Source: Garcia nutans (lineage: Eukaryota > Streptophyta > Magnoliopsida > Malpighiales > Euphorbiaceae). Taken from it: a DNA stretch of 64,000 bases. The notes beneath the pieces were generated by a model. That model saw only the letters and a program-made list of their open reading frames with translations, ran no database searches and was not told where the DNA came from. Below are positions 45,612 to 56,076 of this stretch, piece by piece. Made by a program: the position numbers and the translations under genes. Location: the NCBI GenBank assembly GCA_947685225.1, contig CANTUV010000035.1, positions 40,424,001-40,488,000 of the forward strand. The letters run 5' to 3'. Every line of letters starts with the position of its first letter. Within the stretch, counting starts at the first letter, position 1.

Positions 45612-47543
45612 TTTCTCTTGATTTCTCTTGTTCTATTTGGAGTTTTGTTTGAGTTTGATAGAGTGTTGTTGATGGTTGGAGTGTATTTGTGTATGGTGTG
45701 TGTAAAAGTGTTGAAATGGAATTAAAGATAAGAAGTTAGGTTGGTGTTGGTGATGGAAGAGTAAGAGTTGTGTTTAGTGAAATTTTTCTGTTTTGCAATT
45801 AGTAAATGCTGTGATTTGTATGATTTTTAATTAAATATCGAAAAATGTTCTTGAAGTGAATTTTTGATATGTTGTACCTCTATGAGTCTAGAATGACTGA
45901 AAAATATGTTTATTCGATTTTGGAATGGTTATGATTTTGGAAAGATTATTTTTATTAGACCTGTTCCAGCAGGTACCTTAATTGAGACAGCTATATTTCG
46001 GGATTTTTAATAAAATGTAGAAAAAATTTTTTGAAATTGAATTTTGGATATGTTGTTTCTTAGTGAGTCTAGTATTTGAGAAAAATAATTTGGAACCACG
46101 TTGATTGAATTTGATTTATGGAATTCACAAAGTTCAGAACTGCTGCCAGGATGCAGGGCAATTGGGGCAGTCTGGTTGGGTGAACTATTTGACCAGGATT
46201 TTATGTTCAGTTTGATCTGAAATTTTAAAGGAATTATTTCAAGATGTAAAATTAAGTTCAGTAAAAATTTTAGAGTTTTTACTCAAGTAGATTATTTTAT
46301 ACAATTTTTCAAAATAAGGATTAAGTTGAGTTCAAAACCAGAATTTACTATTCATATGGTCATTTTGCTAATACTCCTTTTTGGATTAGGTTGTGAAGAG
46401 GTTGAATTGCCCTAATCTAAGTGTTGAGGATTCTTGGAAGAGTAAGTGTATATATTGGTGTGAGTTGGTTTTAAGGTTAGTACAAACTACACTATTGCAT
46501 ACATTCATGTGATGTTGAGACTTGACACACATTTGATTGTAAATGTGATAAGGAACCTCATGCATTGTTGATGGATATTAAAAATCACATTATGTTTGGT
46601 AATATGTGAATGTTGTGATGAGCATGTAAAATATGTGTTAATGCCATTGATTATATCCATTTGAATAATGAACTGATTAATGTGATTTGAAATATAATCT
46701 GAGATGGTTGAAACATATTTGCTTATATGATGATAAAATGAAATATGGAAATGAAATGTGCAAGATATGATATTATGAAGAATTATTTTATTGTGATTTG
46801 AGATATTATGAGTTATGAGGCCATGATTGTTGGCTATGATAATGCAAATGAGATAATGGAGGCATGATTGCCTATTTGATTATGAGAATGAGATGAATTG
46901 AGAAAGATATGTACAAAGATATAAATAAATGAAAAGATTGTGTGTCTAATGTGTTATTCAACCTTCAGAGTTCTGGGTTTGGCGGCATGCCTATAAAGTA
47001 CTGGATAGGTGAAAAGACCGGGTCATAAGCTGATTCCAGTTGATAAATGAAAAATGTGAATTATAGTAACAGTCTTGCCAGGTTAAGGATCTCCTTGGTT
47101 TATCCCGTTTGAGGTCCAAGAGACTGGGTCTGTTACAGGTAACAGTCTTGCCGGGTTGAGGATCTCCTCGAGTTTAGTGGGTTGAGGTCCAAGAGACTGG
47201 GTCTGTTACCCTATCCATGGATAGAGATATATATATATGTGTTGCCTATGGGCTTGATGATTATGATATGGACCAAAGCAGTAACTCTGAACTTTGAATA
47301 ACATATTAGTTTCTTTTGGGCCCTTGTTTGTCTTTGTTTTCTATGTGATTTATAAATGATGAAATAAATAAATATTGAGATCTATGCTTGTTTTGAGTTC
47401 ACTATGTCCTATAATTGATAACACAAATGTTGGATACAATGAACGGTAATGTCATGAAATATGAAATTCTTGAGAATTACTTGTATGTTGGATAATATGA
47501 CATTGGCATTTCATTATAGCATGATATCATTGTAGTTTGTACC

Positions 47544-47582
47544 ACTAAGCCGTTGGCTTAGCGCGATTGTGGTTTATCGCGC
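47544..47582 (+). other. Conserved double hairpin, G LTR
   Basis: CTAAGCC-GTT-GGCTTAG followed by GCGCGAT-8nt-ATCGCGC, both perfect. Confidence 0.85.
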
Positions 47583-48105
47583 AGGTGATAGGGAAGAACC
47601 AGAGAGTTCCTCTAGGCCGAGTCGAGTCTAGATTTTGAGGTGTTGATAGTGGGCTTAAAGATCAAAGACTGACTGCCAAAAATGTATAAATTTTATGGGT
47701 TGTAAAACTTGAGTTTGGATGTATATGAATTTGTAAATATTGTTACTTTTCACTGCATAGTGAACAAATATTTTATCTACTGTATTTCATAATAAACCTT
47801 TACTTTATGTTGTACTAGAAGTGTAAATCCTTTTTGCAGGTTGTAGTTAAGGTTATAAGGGGGATTTATTGGGAAGTGTACTGAGAATGATTTTGTTTGC
47901 ATTGGTTTGTGTAAAATGTTTTTAAAAATCAGAAAAAAACCAGTTTTGTTGATACTTGGGACTCAATTTTTAGGCGAAACTATGGCAAAATTTCTATAAA
48001 AATCGGAACTAAAATTTGATTAAGTAAAATTGGTAGCAACATTAGGATAGTGTGGTGCCTCTACTCAGCTTACACATGTAGGTCGGGAAGGGGTGTTACA
48101 ATTTT

Positions 48106-48118
48106 TGGTATCAGAGCC
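48106..48118 (+). other. Primer binding site of G, tRNA-iMet type
   Basis: TGGTATCAGAGCC, a full 13-base complement of the initiator tRNA-Met 3' end, five bases after the LTR. Confidence 0.93.
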
Positions 48119-48245
48119 TAGGTTTGAGATTCTCAACCTAGATCAATTGTAAGAAAAAGAATATTTTGATTTTTAAAGTGGGTTTTTGAGTAAAATACAT
48201 GTTTTGGTATGGCTGTCTTTGATCTTTAATGAGGAATATTCTGCT

Positions 48246-48255
48246 GTGTTTGCAG
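48246..48255 (+). promoter_or_regulatory. Splice-acceptor-like site before gag of G
   Basis: CTGTGTTTGCAG-type sequence ends at 48255, 12 bases before the gag ATG at 48268. It is the natural partner for the LTR donor at 45606. Confidence 0.45.
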
Positions 48256-48267
48256 ATATAGTTAGAG

Positions 48268-49400
48268 ATGACATCTCATTCGCGACAGTCTGTTGAGGGT
48301 AGTGCGGAAAGTGTAGCTCCTGAAGAGAGTAGAGAGGGAGCTAGGATTGAGAGGGTTAGTGAGGCACCTGTTTTTGTGCCAGAGAGATCTGCTGCTGAGG
48401 AGGCTCCGCCGTGTTGGTTAAGGCATGTGGTAGAACTGTTGAGGGGAGCTCCAGTGCAGCCACCACCACCACCACCACAGCCTCAGATGCCGGTAAGACA
48501 TTATGACAAGTTAAGAAAATATGGGGCTGAGGATTTCTTGGGCACTACCGATCCTGCAGTGGCTGAGCAGTGGTTGGATAAGGTACAGAGGATATTCATT
48601 CAGTTGCAAGCCACTTCAGATGAGAAGTTTGACTATGCCAGATCCCTCCTTCAGAAAGATGCTTATGACTGGTGGAAGACTGTTCCTCATGCTATGGATG
48701 ATCCACCTACGCTATCTTATAGTGATTTTCTGAGGGAGTTCGAGCAGAAATATACTCCAAGGGAGTATAAAGATCTTAAGAAGATGGAATTTTTGAATTT
48801 AAGGCAAGACAACCGGACGGTAACAGAATATGATATTGAGTACATCCGGTTGAGTCGCTATACTGGGGGAATTATCTCTGATGAAATAGACCGATGCAGA
48901 AGGTTTGAGGAGGGGTTGAGGCCCTCTATCATGTGTATTATGGCTGGTTCTAGATACCAGGATTTCTCTCAGCTTGTTGCAGCAGCTAGAAGTGTTGAGA
49001 GAGCGCAGAGTATTACAGCAGCTGCTAGTGAGGAGGAGACTAGAGTGAGGAGACCCCGGTTTGAGGCAGGGTCTTCATCTGTGAAGAGGGGTAGAGGAAG
49101 TTTTGTTCCGAGGATCAGTAGGAGTCAGAGATAGCCGGGTAGGTCAGTGCAGTATCAGAGACAGAGACCAAGACCTACAACTTCTGTAGCCAGTGCCCCG
49201 ACTCCCGTGATGCAGAGGTCTACTCCACCTGTATGTGTTCAGTGTGGTGGAAGACATGTGGGTGTTTGTTGGAGGTATAGTAGATTAGCTGTATGCTTCA
49301 GGTGTGGATCGCCTGACCATTTCATTAGGGAGTGTCCTGAGATGCAAGAGCATAGGCAGGCTGAGTCTGCAGCCTCTCGACCCAGTGTTAGCAGAGGTGG
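48268..49400 (+). pseudogene. gag: Gag of G with zinc knuckle
   Basis: Gag forms the particle and binds the RNA. The start ATG at 48268 follows the PBS region. The capsid part contains KYGAEDFLGTTDPAVAEQWL, ARSLLQKDAYDWW and FLREFEQKYTPREYKDLKKM, typical of chromovirus gag (the retrotrans_gag domain). A stop (TAG, 49132-49134) breaks the frame before the nucleocapsid part. That part has one incomplete zinc finger (VQCGGRHVGVCW) and one CCHC knuckle, CFRCGSPDHFIREC, near 49295-49336. A Gly/Arg/Ser-rich stretch links to protease in the same frame. The H copy is very similar. Confidence 0.85.
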
Positions 49401-52076
49401 TCGAGGAGGCAGAGGTTTTAGTAGGGGTGGTCGATCCGGGTATAGTCAGAGAGGAGGATCATCATCCGGAGGCAATAGGCCAGAGGAGGCCGGATCTTCT
49501 CAGAGGGTGTATATGATGCAGAGGCAGCCAGATGCTTCAGCAGTTATAGCGGGTACATTTTCTTTATTTGGCATTTCAGTACTTGCTTTAATTGATCTAG
49601 GATCTACTCATTCATACATAAGTGCATCCATATTGCCTGTGTCTGAATTGCATTCAAAATCCTTAGGATTTGATGTTTTGGTGACAAATCCTTTAGGACA
49701 TAGTGTGGTTGTTAGTAAGGTGCACCGTGATAGTGCAGTGGTGGTTCAGGATGAGGAGTTTCTTGGTGATCTGATTGAAATGCCTTTTAAAGAATATGAT
49801 TTGATCTTAGGCATGGATTGGTTGTCTAAACATGGAGCTTTGGTAGATTGTCAAAAGAAACGTGTCACCTTGAGAACCAATGATGGTAGGGATGTGATAG
49901 TATATAGTGAGCAGAGAAAACTTACATCCTTGTTTGTATCAGCTGTAACAGCTAGGAAGTTGATTAGAAAAGGGTGTGAAGCTTATCTCGCTCATGTTGT
50001 GGATACCAAAGTAATGGGTTCTCAACTTAATAGTATACCCACAGTTGCAGAGTTTTCAGATGTTTTTCCTGAGGAGTTGCCAGGGTTACCCCCTGAGAGA
50101 GAGGTTGAGTTTGGTATCGAATTGTTGCCTGGTACCACTCCCATCTCTATCACTCCTTATTGAATGGCACCAGCTGAATTGAGAGAGTTGAAGGTGTAGT
50201 TACAGGAGTTGTTGAATAAAGGGTTTATTCGCCCTAGTGTTTCACAGTGGGGAGCTCTTGTATTATTTGTGAAGAAGAAGGATGGTACTATGAGGTTATG
50301 CATCGATTATAGGCAATTGAACAAAGTGACTATTAAGAATAAATATCCTTTGCCTAGAATTGATGATCTCTTTGATCAATTGAAGGGAGCATCAGTGTTT
50401 TCCAAGATTGATTTGAGATCAGGGTACCATCAGTTGAGGGTTAAAGCTGAAGATGTTTCTAAGACAGCTTTCCGCACCAGGTATGGGCATTATGAGTTTT
50501 TAGTAATGCCTTTTGGGTTGACGAATGCACCTGCAGCTTTCATGGATTTGATGAATAGGGTGTTTAGGCCTTATCTGGATAAGTTTGTGGTGGTTTTCAT
50601 CGATGATATTTTGGTGTATTCACATAATGAGGAGGAGCATGTCAAGCATCTGCGAATTGTGTTACAGATCTTGAGAGAGAAGTAGTTGTATGCTAAGTTG
50701 TCAAAGTGTGAGTTTTGGCTTGACCAAGTAACTTTTCTCAGTCATATAGTTTCAGCAGATGGTATAATAGTTGATCCGATAAAGTTGAGGCCATTTTGAA
50801 TTGGAGTCCACCAAAGTCAGTGACTGAAGTTAGAAGTTTTCTGGGTTTGGCAGGCTATTATCGAAGGTTTGTGAAAGGTTTTTCTTTGATAGCTACTCTA
50901 CTCACCAGATTGCTTCGAAAGGGAGTTAGATTTGTGTGGACAGATCAATGTCAAGCTAGTTTTGATCAGTTGAAAGAAATGTTGACTCAAGCACCTGTTC
51001 TTACTTTACCCATGGAAGATAAACCATATGTGATTTACAGTGATGCTTCACATAATGGCTTAGGATGTGTTTTGATGCAAGAGGGTAAAGTCATAGCTTA
51101 TGCTTCTCGGCAGTTGAAGCCGCATGAGCTTAATTATCTGACTCATGATTTGGAGTTGGCAGCTATAGTGTTTGCTTTGAAGATTTGGCGACACTAATTA
51201 TATGGGGAGAAATGTTTTATCTATACGGATCACAAAAGTTTGAAATATTTGGGTGTTCAGAAGGAGCTGAATCTTTGGCAAAGGCGATGGTTAGAACTGA
51301 TTAAAGACTACTACTATTTGATTGATTACCATCCTAGTAAGGCGAATGTTGTTGTTGATGCCTTAAGTCCGAAGTCTTTGCCAGGTTTGGCTGTTTATTC
51401 GCTCTTGTTGCTTATTGAGTTGAGAACGTTACATGCTAGTTTTGAAGCATGTGATGATGGTGCATTGTTGGCTCAGTTGCAATTGAGACCAGTATTGTTG
51501 AATCAGATTAAGGAGGCTCAATTGACAAATGAGAAAATTCAGAAGATTATTTCAGATTGCCAAAACGGAGAGAGCCGAGATTTCTTTGTGAGAAGTGATG
51601 GTAGCCTTTGGTTTAAGGATAGATTGTGTGTTCCTGATAATGATAGTTTGAAAAAGGTTATTTTGGAGGAAGCACACCAATCGGTTTTTGCTATGCATCT
51701 GGGAAGTACAAAGATATACCATGAATTGAGACAGCATTATTGGTGGTCTGATATGAAGAGAGACATAGCAGAATTTGTGTCCAAATGTCTCACTTGTCAG
51801 AGGGTGAAAGCTAAGCATCAAGTTCCAACAGGGCTGCTTCAACCTTTAGCGGTGCCTGAATGGAAATGGGAGAGAATCACAATGGATTTTGTGTCTGGTT
51901 TACCATTGACATAGAGGAAGCATGATGCTATTTGGGTGATTGTTGATAGGTTGACAAAGACAGCTCATTTTCTTCCGGGTCGGATGGACTATTCACTTGA
52001 GAAGTTGGCTAAGCTGTATATTAGTGAGATAGTGAAGTTGCATGGAGTTCCAATTTCTTTAGTGTCTGATCGAGAT
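49401..52076 (+). pseudogene. pol: Pol of G: protease, RT, RNase H, partial integrase
   Basis: In frame with gag. Protease: ALIDLGSTHSYIS near 49590, where the usual residue after the catalytic Asp varies (Leu here, Pro in H). RT: VKKKDGTMRLCIDYRQLNK near 50270 and active site FIDD near 50600. RNase H: YSDASHNGLGCVL (about 51035) and YTDHKSLKYLG (about 51220). Integrase: zinc region ending FVSKCLTCQ, then MDFVSGLPLT and VSDRD, where H interrupts. Stops at 50161, about 50197, 50683, 51195 and 51912, and a one-base loss near 50781 in RT. The third integrase residue and chromodomain lie beyond H. Confidence 0.9.
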
Positions 52077-52497
52077 TGTAACACCCCCACACCCAATACA
52101 TACACACACATACACCACAATGTAGTATACATGTATCAAATATAGGAATGCTACAGATTTTTATTAACATTCAAAACATTTTAAATGATACTATATGCTT
52201 TCTCATTATACATTAGAGAAAAATAAGTAATTAACTTGTAAAATAAAACAAATAGATATATATATATATACATTTACTAAATACGCAGCGGAATATAGAA
52301 AATATTTACATATATGAAAGCTTTTAAATCCATATTTACAAATATACATATATTCGCATTATAAACAATATTTACAAAAATAAAAGAAGTTATACATGAT
52401 TGGCAAATCTTCTCTGATATTTAAGTTCCCAAAATCAACTCTTCAACGTCTATTCTCACTCGGTTTCGAAAAGCTCTCGGGTTCAACTCTATCACCT

Positions 52498-52535
52498 GCG
52501 CGATTAAACACTATCGCGCTAAGCCAAGGGCTTAG
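52498..52535 (-). other. Conserved double hairpin, H LTR
   Basis: On minus, CTAAGCC-CTT-GGCTTAG followed by GCGCGAT-8nt-ATCGCGC, both perfect. The loops differ from those of G. Confidence 0.85.
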
Positions 52536-53379
52536 TAAGATAATTCATGCTAATGTTATGCTTTAGTGCAATGCAATGTAAATTGTCAATCCATATTATA
52601 CAAGTAACATCATATATGCAAAGCTAACAACATACCTTTACATTTCATAATCCAACATATGTAGACATATCACATTTCAACATCTTTTCATATACCTCAT
52701 TAGTTACTCATTAAACCATTCATGAACAACACTAAACAAAGACAAGCATTGGGCCCAAGACACACTAATATGCCATTCAATTTTCAGAGTTAATGCTTTG
52801 GTTTTGTTATCACATTTATCAATATCATATACCCAACTAGGCTTCAAGGATTAGGTTCAACCAAGCTTCAAGGGGAGCAAAGCATGCTAAGCTTCAACCC
52901 AACTTGGCTTCAAGAACCAACCCAACCTAGCTTCAAGGGTTGTAACATCTCAATTAGGCTTCAAGGATTCAATCCAACCTAACTTCAAGAGATTGTTACT
53001 CATATTAGGCATGCCACCAACAACAAACTCTGAAAATGGAATAACACATTAGCCACACAATTCATTTATTATTTAGTCATCATTTCCATTCTCAATTCTC
53101 ATCAACATTTAGGCAAACATGCCTTATTTCTTTCAATTGCATCATCATAGCCAATCACAATGGCTTTGCATCACATTTCACATCTCAATTCATGTTATGC
53201 ATATATCATCATTGATATAGCATTTCAAAATACATTATCCATATCACACATTATCATTTACAAAATTCACATTGCATAGTACAAACCCTAGTTCATGTAG
53301 TATCATATGCATTATCAAATGAAAGTTCAAACTCAATCATATATGAAGAACAAAAACCAAACACAGTAACCAACACACC

Positions 53380-53515
53380 CAAGGGACACGGCCAAGCTTG
53401 TGGCCATGTCTCCCAAAACAAATTGGCAGTGGCAGACACTGGCATGGGACACGGCCGTGTCTCCTAAAAATCAACCCAACACGGCCAAAATTTCCATGAC
53501 TTGGCCGTGTCACCC
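53380..53515 (-). repeat. GACACGGCC array, H LTR
   Basis: Shorter version of the array in E and D, with GACACGGCC and GGCCGTGTC arms around spacers. Confidence 0.8.
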
Positions 53516-54395
53516 AAGAACAAAACCCTGACCAAAACCAATTCTCTTCTAATAGCACTCAACACAATATACACCATATAACATGTTTCAAATGAATATA
53601 ATCAATATTCTAAACACATATTCATCACAAAAACCACTTCACAATACATTAATATTGCATTTAAACAAATACCATCTCAAAACCCTAAAATCCAACATCA
53701 TTCCTAATCTTTCAAAATCAACATCCACCACTTTCCACAACAACACCTATGTAACCTCTTAACTTAAAATCACTTTAACACTAGAAAACACATCATAAAA
53801 ATATCTCATCATCAAATCCTACCAACCCTAACTCACTTCAAACACCCCTTCAAAAGAAAAGAAGAAATCAATGAAAAGATCTTACCTCAAATGAAGAAAT
53901 TTCATAAATCTTTAACCAAGTCCTTTGATTGCTTCTTCAATTGCTTCAAGCATCAAGAACACCTCTCTTGCTCTTTCTCTTCTTGGATGGCTGGCACACA
54001 CATGAGAAGAATGAAATTCAACACAAATCAAATAGCTTTTCTTCTTTAAATTTCCACCATGCAATCCAATTCAAGCAATTACCAAAACACCCCTCAATCA
54101 TGTAACTAACCTCTTGTCTCTTATAAACCCAATTATGTAATTTCACAATTCTTAAATAAATATCTTCTAGCATTGACTCTCTATTTGACTTATGTATATG
54201 TTAATTATATCATCATATAAACAACATATACACTTTTCTCTAAACCCTCTTTCTTTCCCAAACACATATGCAAAAACATTCTTTTCCAATTTCTTTTCTT
54301 ATCACACAACATATACATTCAATCACATTTTAAACCAACAACAACAACAATAACAACATAATCAAAACTTCTAGGGCATACATGAGGATATTACA

Positions 54396-54410
54396 ATTCT
54401 CCCCCTCTAA
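54396..54410 (-). other. Polypurine tract of H
   Basis: On minus, AGAGGGGGAGAAT directly precedes the LTR start, after 'tttcgaggacgaaat', as in D. Confidence 0.9.
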
Positions 54411-54441
54411 AAAGAAATTTCGTCCTCGAAATTACCTGATA

Positions 54442-56076
54442 TCAAGTCCGAAATAATTGAGGATATTGCTCTCGCATGATTTGTTCACTTTCCCAAGTTG
54501 CCTCTTCCTTTCCATGATTCTTCCATAGAACTTTCGCCAATGGCACACTCTTGTTTCTCAACTCTTTCACTTCACGTGCCAAAATAGCAACTGGTTCCTC
54601 TTCAAATGTCAAATCTTGATTCACCTCGATAGATTCAATCGGCAACACATGAGATGGATCCGATCTGTATCTCCTCAACATAGAAACATGGAATACATTA
54701 TGGATACGATCCAACTCAGGTGGCAAAGCAAGCCGATAAGCAACTGGCCCAACTCTCTCTAAAACTTCATACGGTCCAATGAATCAAGGACTCAATTTCC
54801 CTTTCCGACCGAACCTCAAAATCTTCTTCCAAGGAGACACTTTCAAAAATACCTTATCTCCAACATCAAACTCTATGTCTCTCCTCTTTAGATCTGCATA
54901 AGACTTCTGTCGGTCTGAAGCTGCTTTTAGCCTGCCTCGAATCAATTTCACTTTCTCTTCAGTTTCTTGAATCAAATCAGGCCCAATTAACTTACCTTCA
55001 CCAAGTTCACTCCAACAAAGAGGTGTCCGACACTGTCTACCATACAGTGCTTCGAATGGTGCCATACCAATGCTAGATTGGTAACTGTTGTTGTAAGCAA
55101 ACTCCACAAGAGGTAGAAATCTATCCCAACTTCCAGAGAAATCAATGACACAGCTTCTCAACATATCCTCGATAATCTGTATCACCCTCTCTGTCTGTCC
55201 ATCCGTCTGTGGATGAAAAGCAGTGCTGAAGTGCAGTCGAGAACCCAAAGCTCCATGTAAACTCTTCCAAAACCTAGAAGTAAACCGGGGATCTCGATCA
55301 GACACTAAAGAAATTGGAACACCATGTAACTTTACAATCTCATGGATATACAGCTCAGCTAACCTCTCCAAAGAGTAATCCATCCGAACCGGAAGGAAAT
55401 GAGCTGTCTTAGTCAATCTATCCACAATCACCCATATAGTATCATGCTTCCTTTGTGTCAATGGTAACCCAGACACAAAATCCATTGTCACTCTTTCCCA
55501 CTTCCATTCAGGCACTGACAACAGTTGAAGCAACCCGGTTGGAACTTGATGCTCTGCTTTTATCTTCTGACATGTGAGACATTTGGATACAAAATCTGCA
55601 ATGTCTCTCTTCATACCAGACCACCAGTAAAATTGCCTCAAATCATGATACATCTTTGTATTGCCCGGATGCATAGCAAACACTGACTGATGTGCTTCTT
55701 CCAAAATGATCCTTTTTAAATTTACATCATCAGGTACACACAATCTATTCTTAAACCAGAGACTCCCATCATTGCTCACAATAAAATCTCTACTTTTCCC
55801 GTTCTGGCAATCTAAAACAATCTTCTGAATCTTTTCATCAGCCAACTGAGCCTCTTTAATCTGATCTAACAAAACTGGTTTTAATTGCAACTGTGCCAAC
55901 AATGCACCATCATCACAAGATACAAAACTGGCATGCAATGCTCTCAACTCAACAAGCAACGAGAGCGAATAAACAGTCAAACCTGCCAAAGACTTCCGAC
56001 TCAAGGCATCAGCAACAACATTTGCTTTACCTGGATGATAATCAATCAAACAGTCATAGTCTTTAATCAATTCCAA
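54442..56076 (-). pseudogene. pol: Integrase and chromodomain-like tail of H
   Basis: The frame enters at 56076 from RNase H. Zinc-binding integrase part: HPGNTKMYHDLRQFYWW and FVSKCLTCQK. Core: VTMDFVSGLP, SLVSDRDPRF and TDGQTERVIQIIEDM hold the D, D and E residues. The GPY region is near 54784, where a TGA stop (probably from CGA) interrupts. The same frame continues HNVFHVSMLRRY and ends in VLWKNHGKEEATWESE, the chromodomain-like tail of Tekay/Del elements that is thought to steer insertion towards certain chromatin. It ends about 45 bases before the PPT. One stop is the only visible damage here. Confidence 0.9.

Larger units (their letters stand above)
45008..48100 (+). repeat. 5' LTR of G, mosaic of two LTR types
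   Basis: 3093 bp, TGTAATATCCC to GGGGTGTTACA. Segments by resemblance: 45008-45778 like E/H (same start and GGCCGGCC site), 45779-46376 like F 42743-43340, 46377-about 47800 like D (GTAACAG hairpins, double hairpin 47544-47582), about 47810-48100 like the end of F (44205-44476). It lacks the GACACGGCC array. Confidence 0.88.
45008..52076 (+). mobile_element. Element G: Tekay/Del-like chromovirus, 5' portion
   Basis: 5' LTR (45008-48100), PBS, gag, protease, RT, RNase H and the start of integrase, cut at 52076 by element H. The left flank is CTTTG (45003-45007); the right flank and 3' LTR lie beyond H, outside the window. It is inserted in K just before its protease. Gag-pol seems to have been one frame, now with several stops. 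Confidence 0.9.
52077..54395 (-). repeat. 3' LTR of H
   Basis: 2319 bp. On minus it starts TGTAATATCCTC at 54395 and ends GGGTGTTACA at 52077. It contains a minus TATA-like word near 54120, a donor-like GTAAG (53881-53885), GACACGGCC array (53380-53515), CCTTGAAGC repeats (52830-53005) and double hairpin (52498-52535). Confidence 0.92.
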
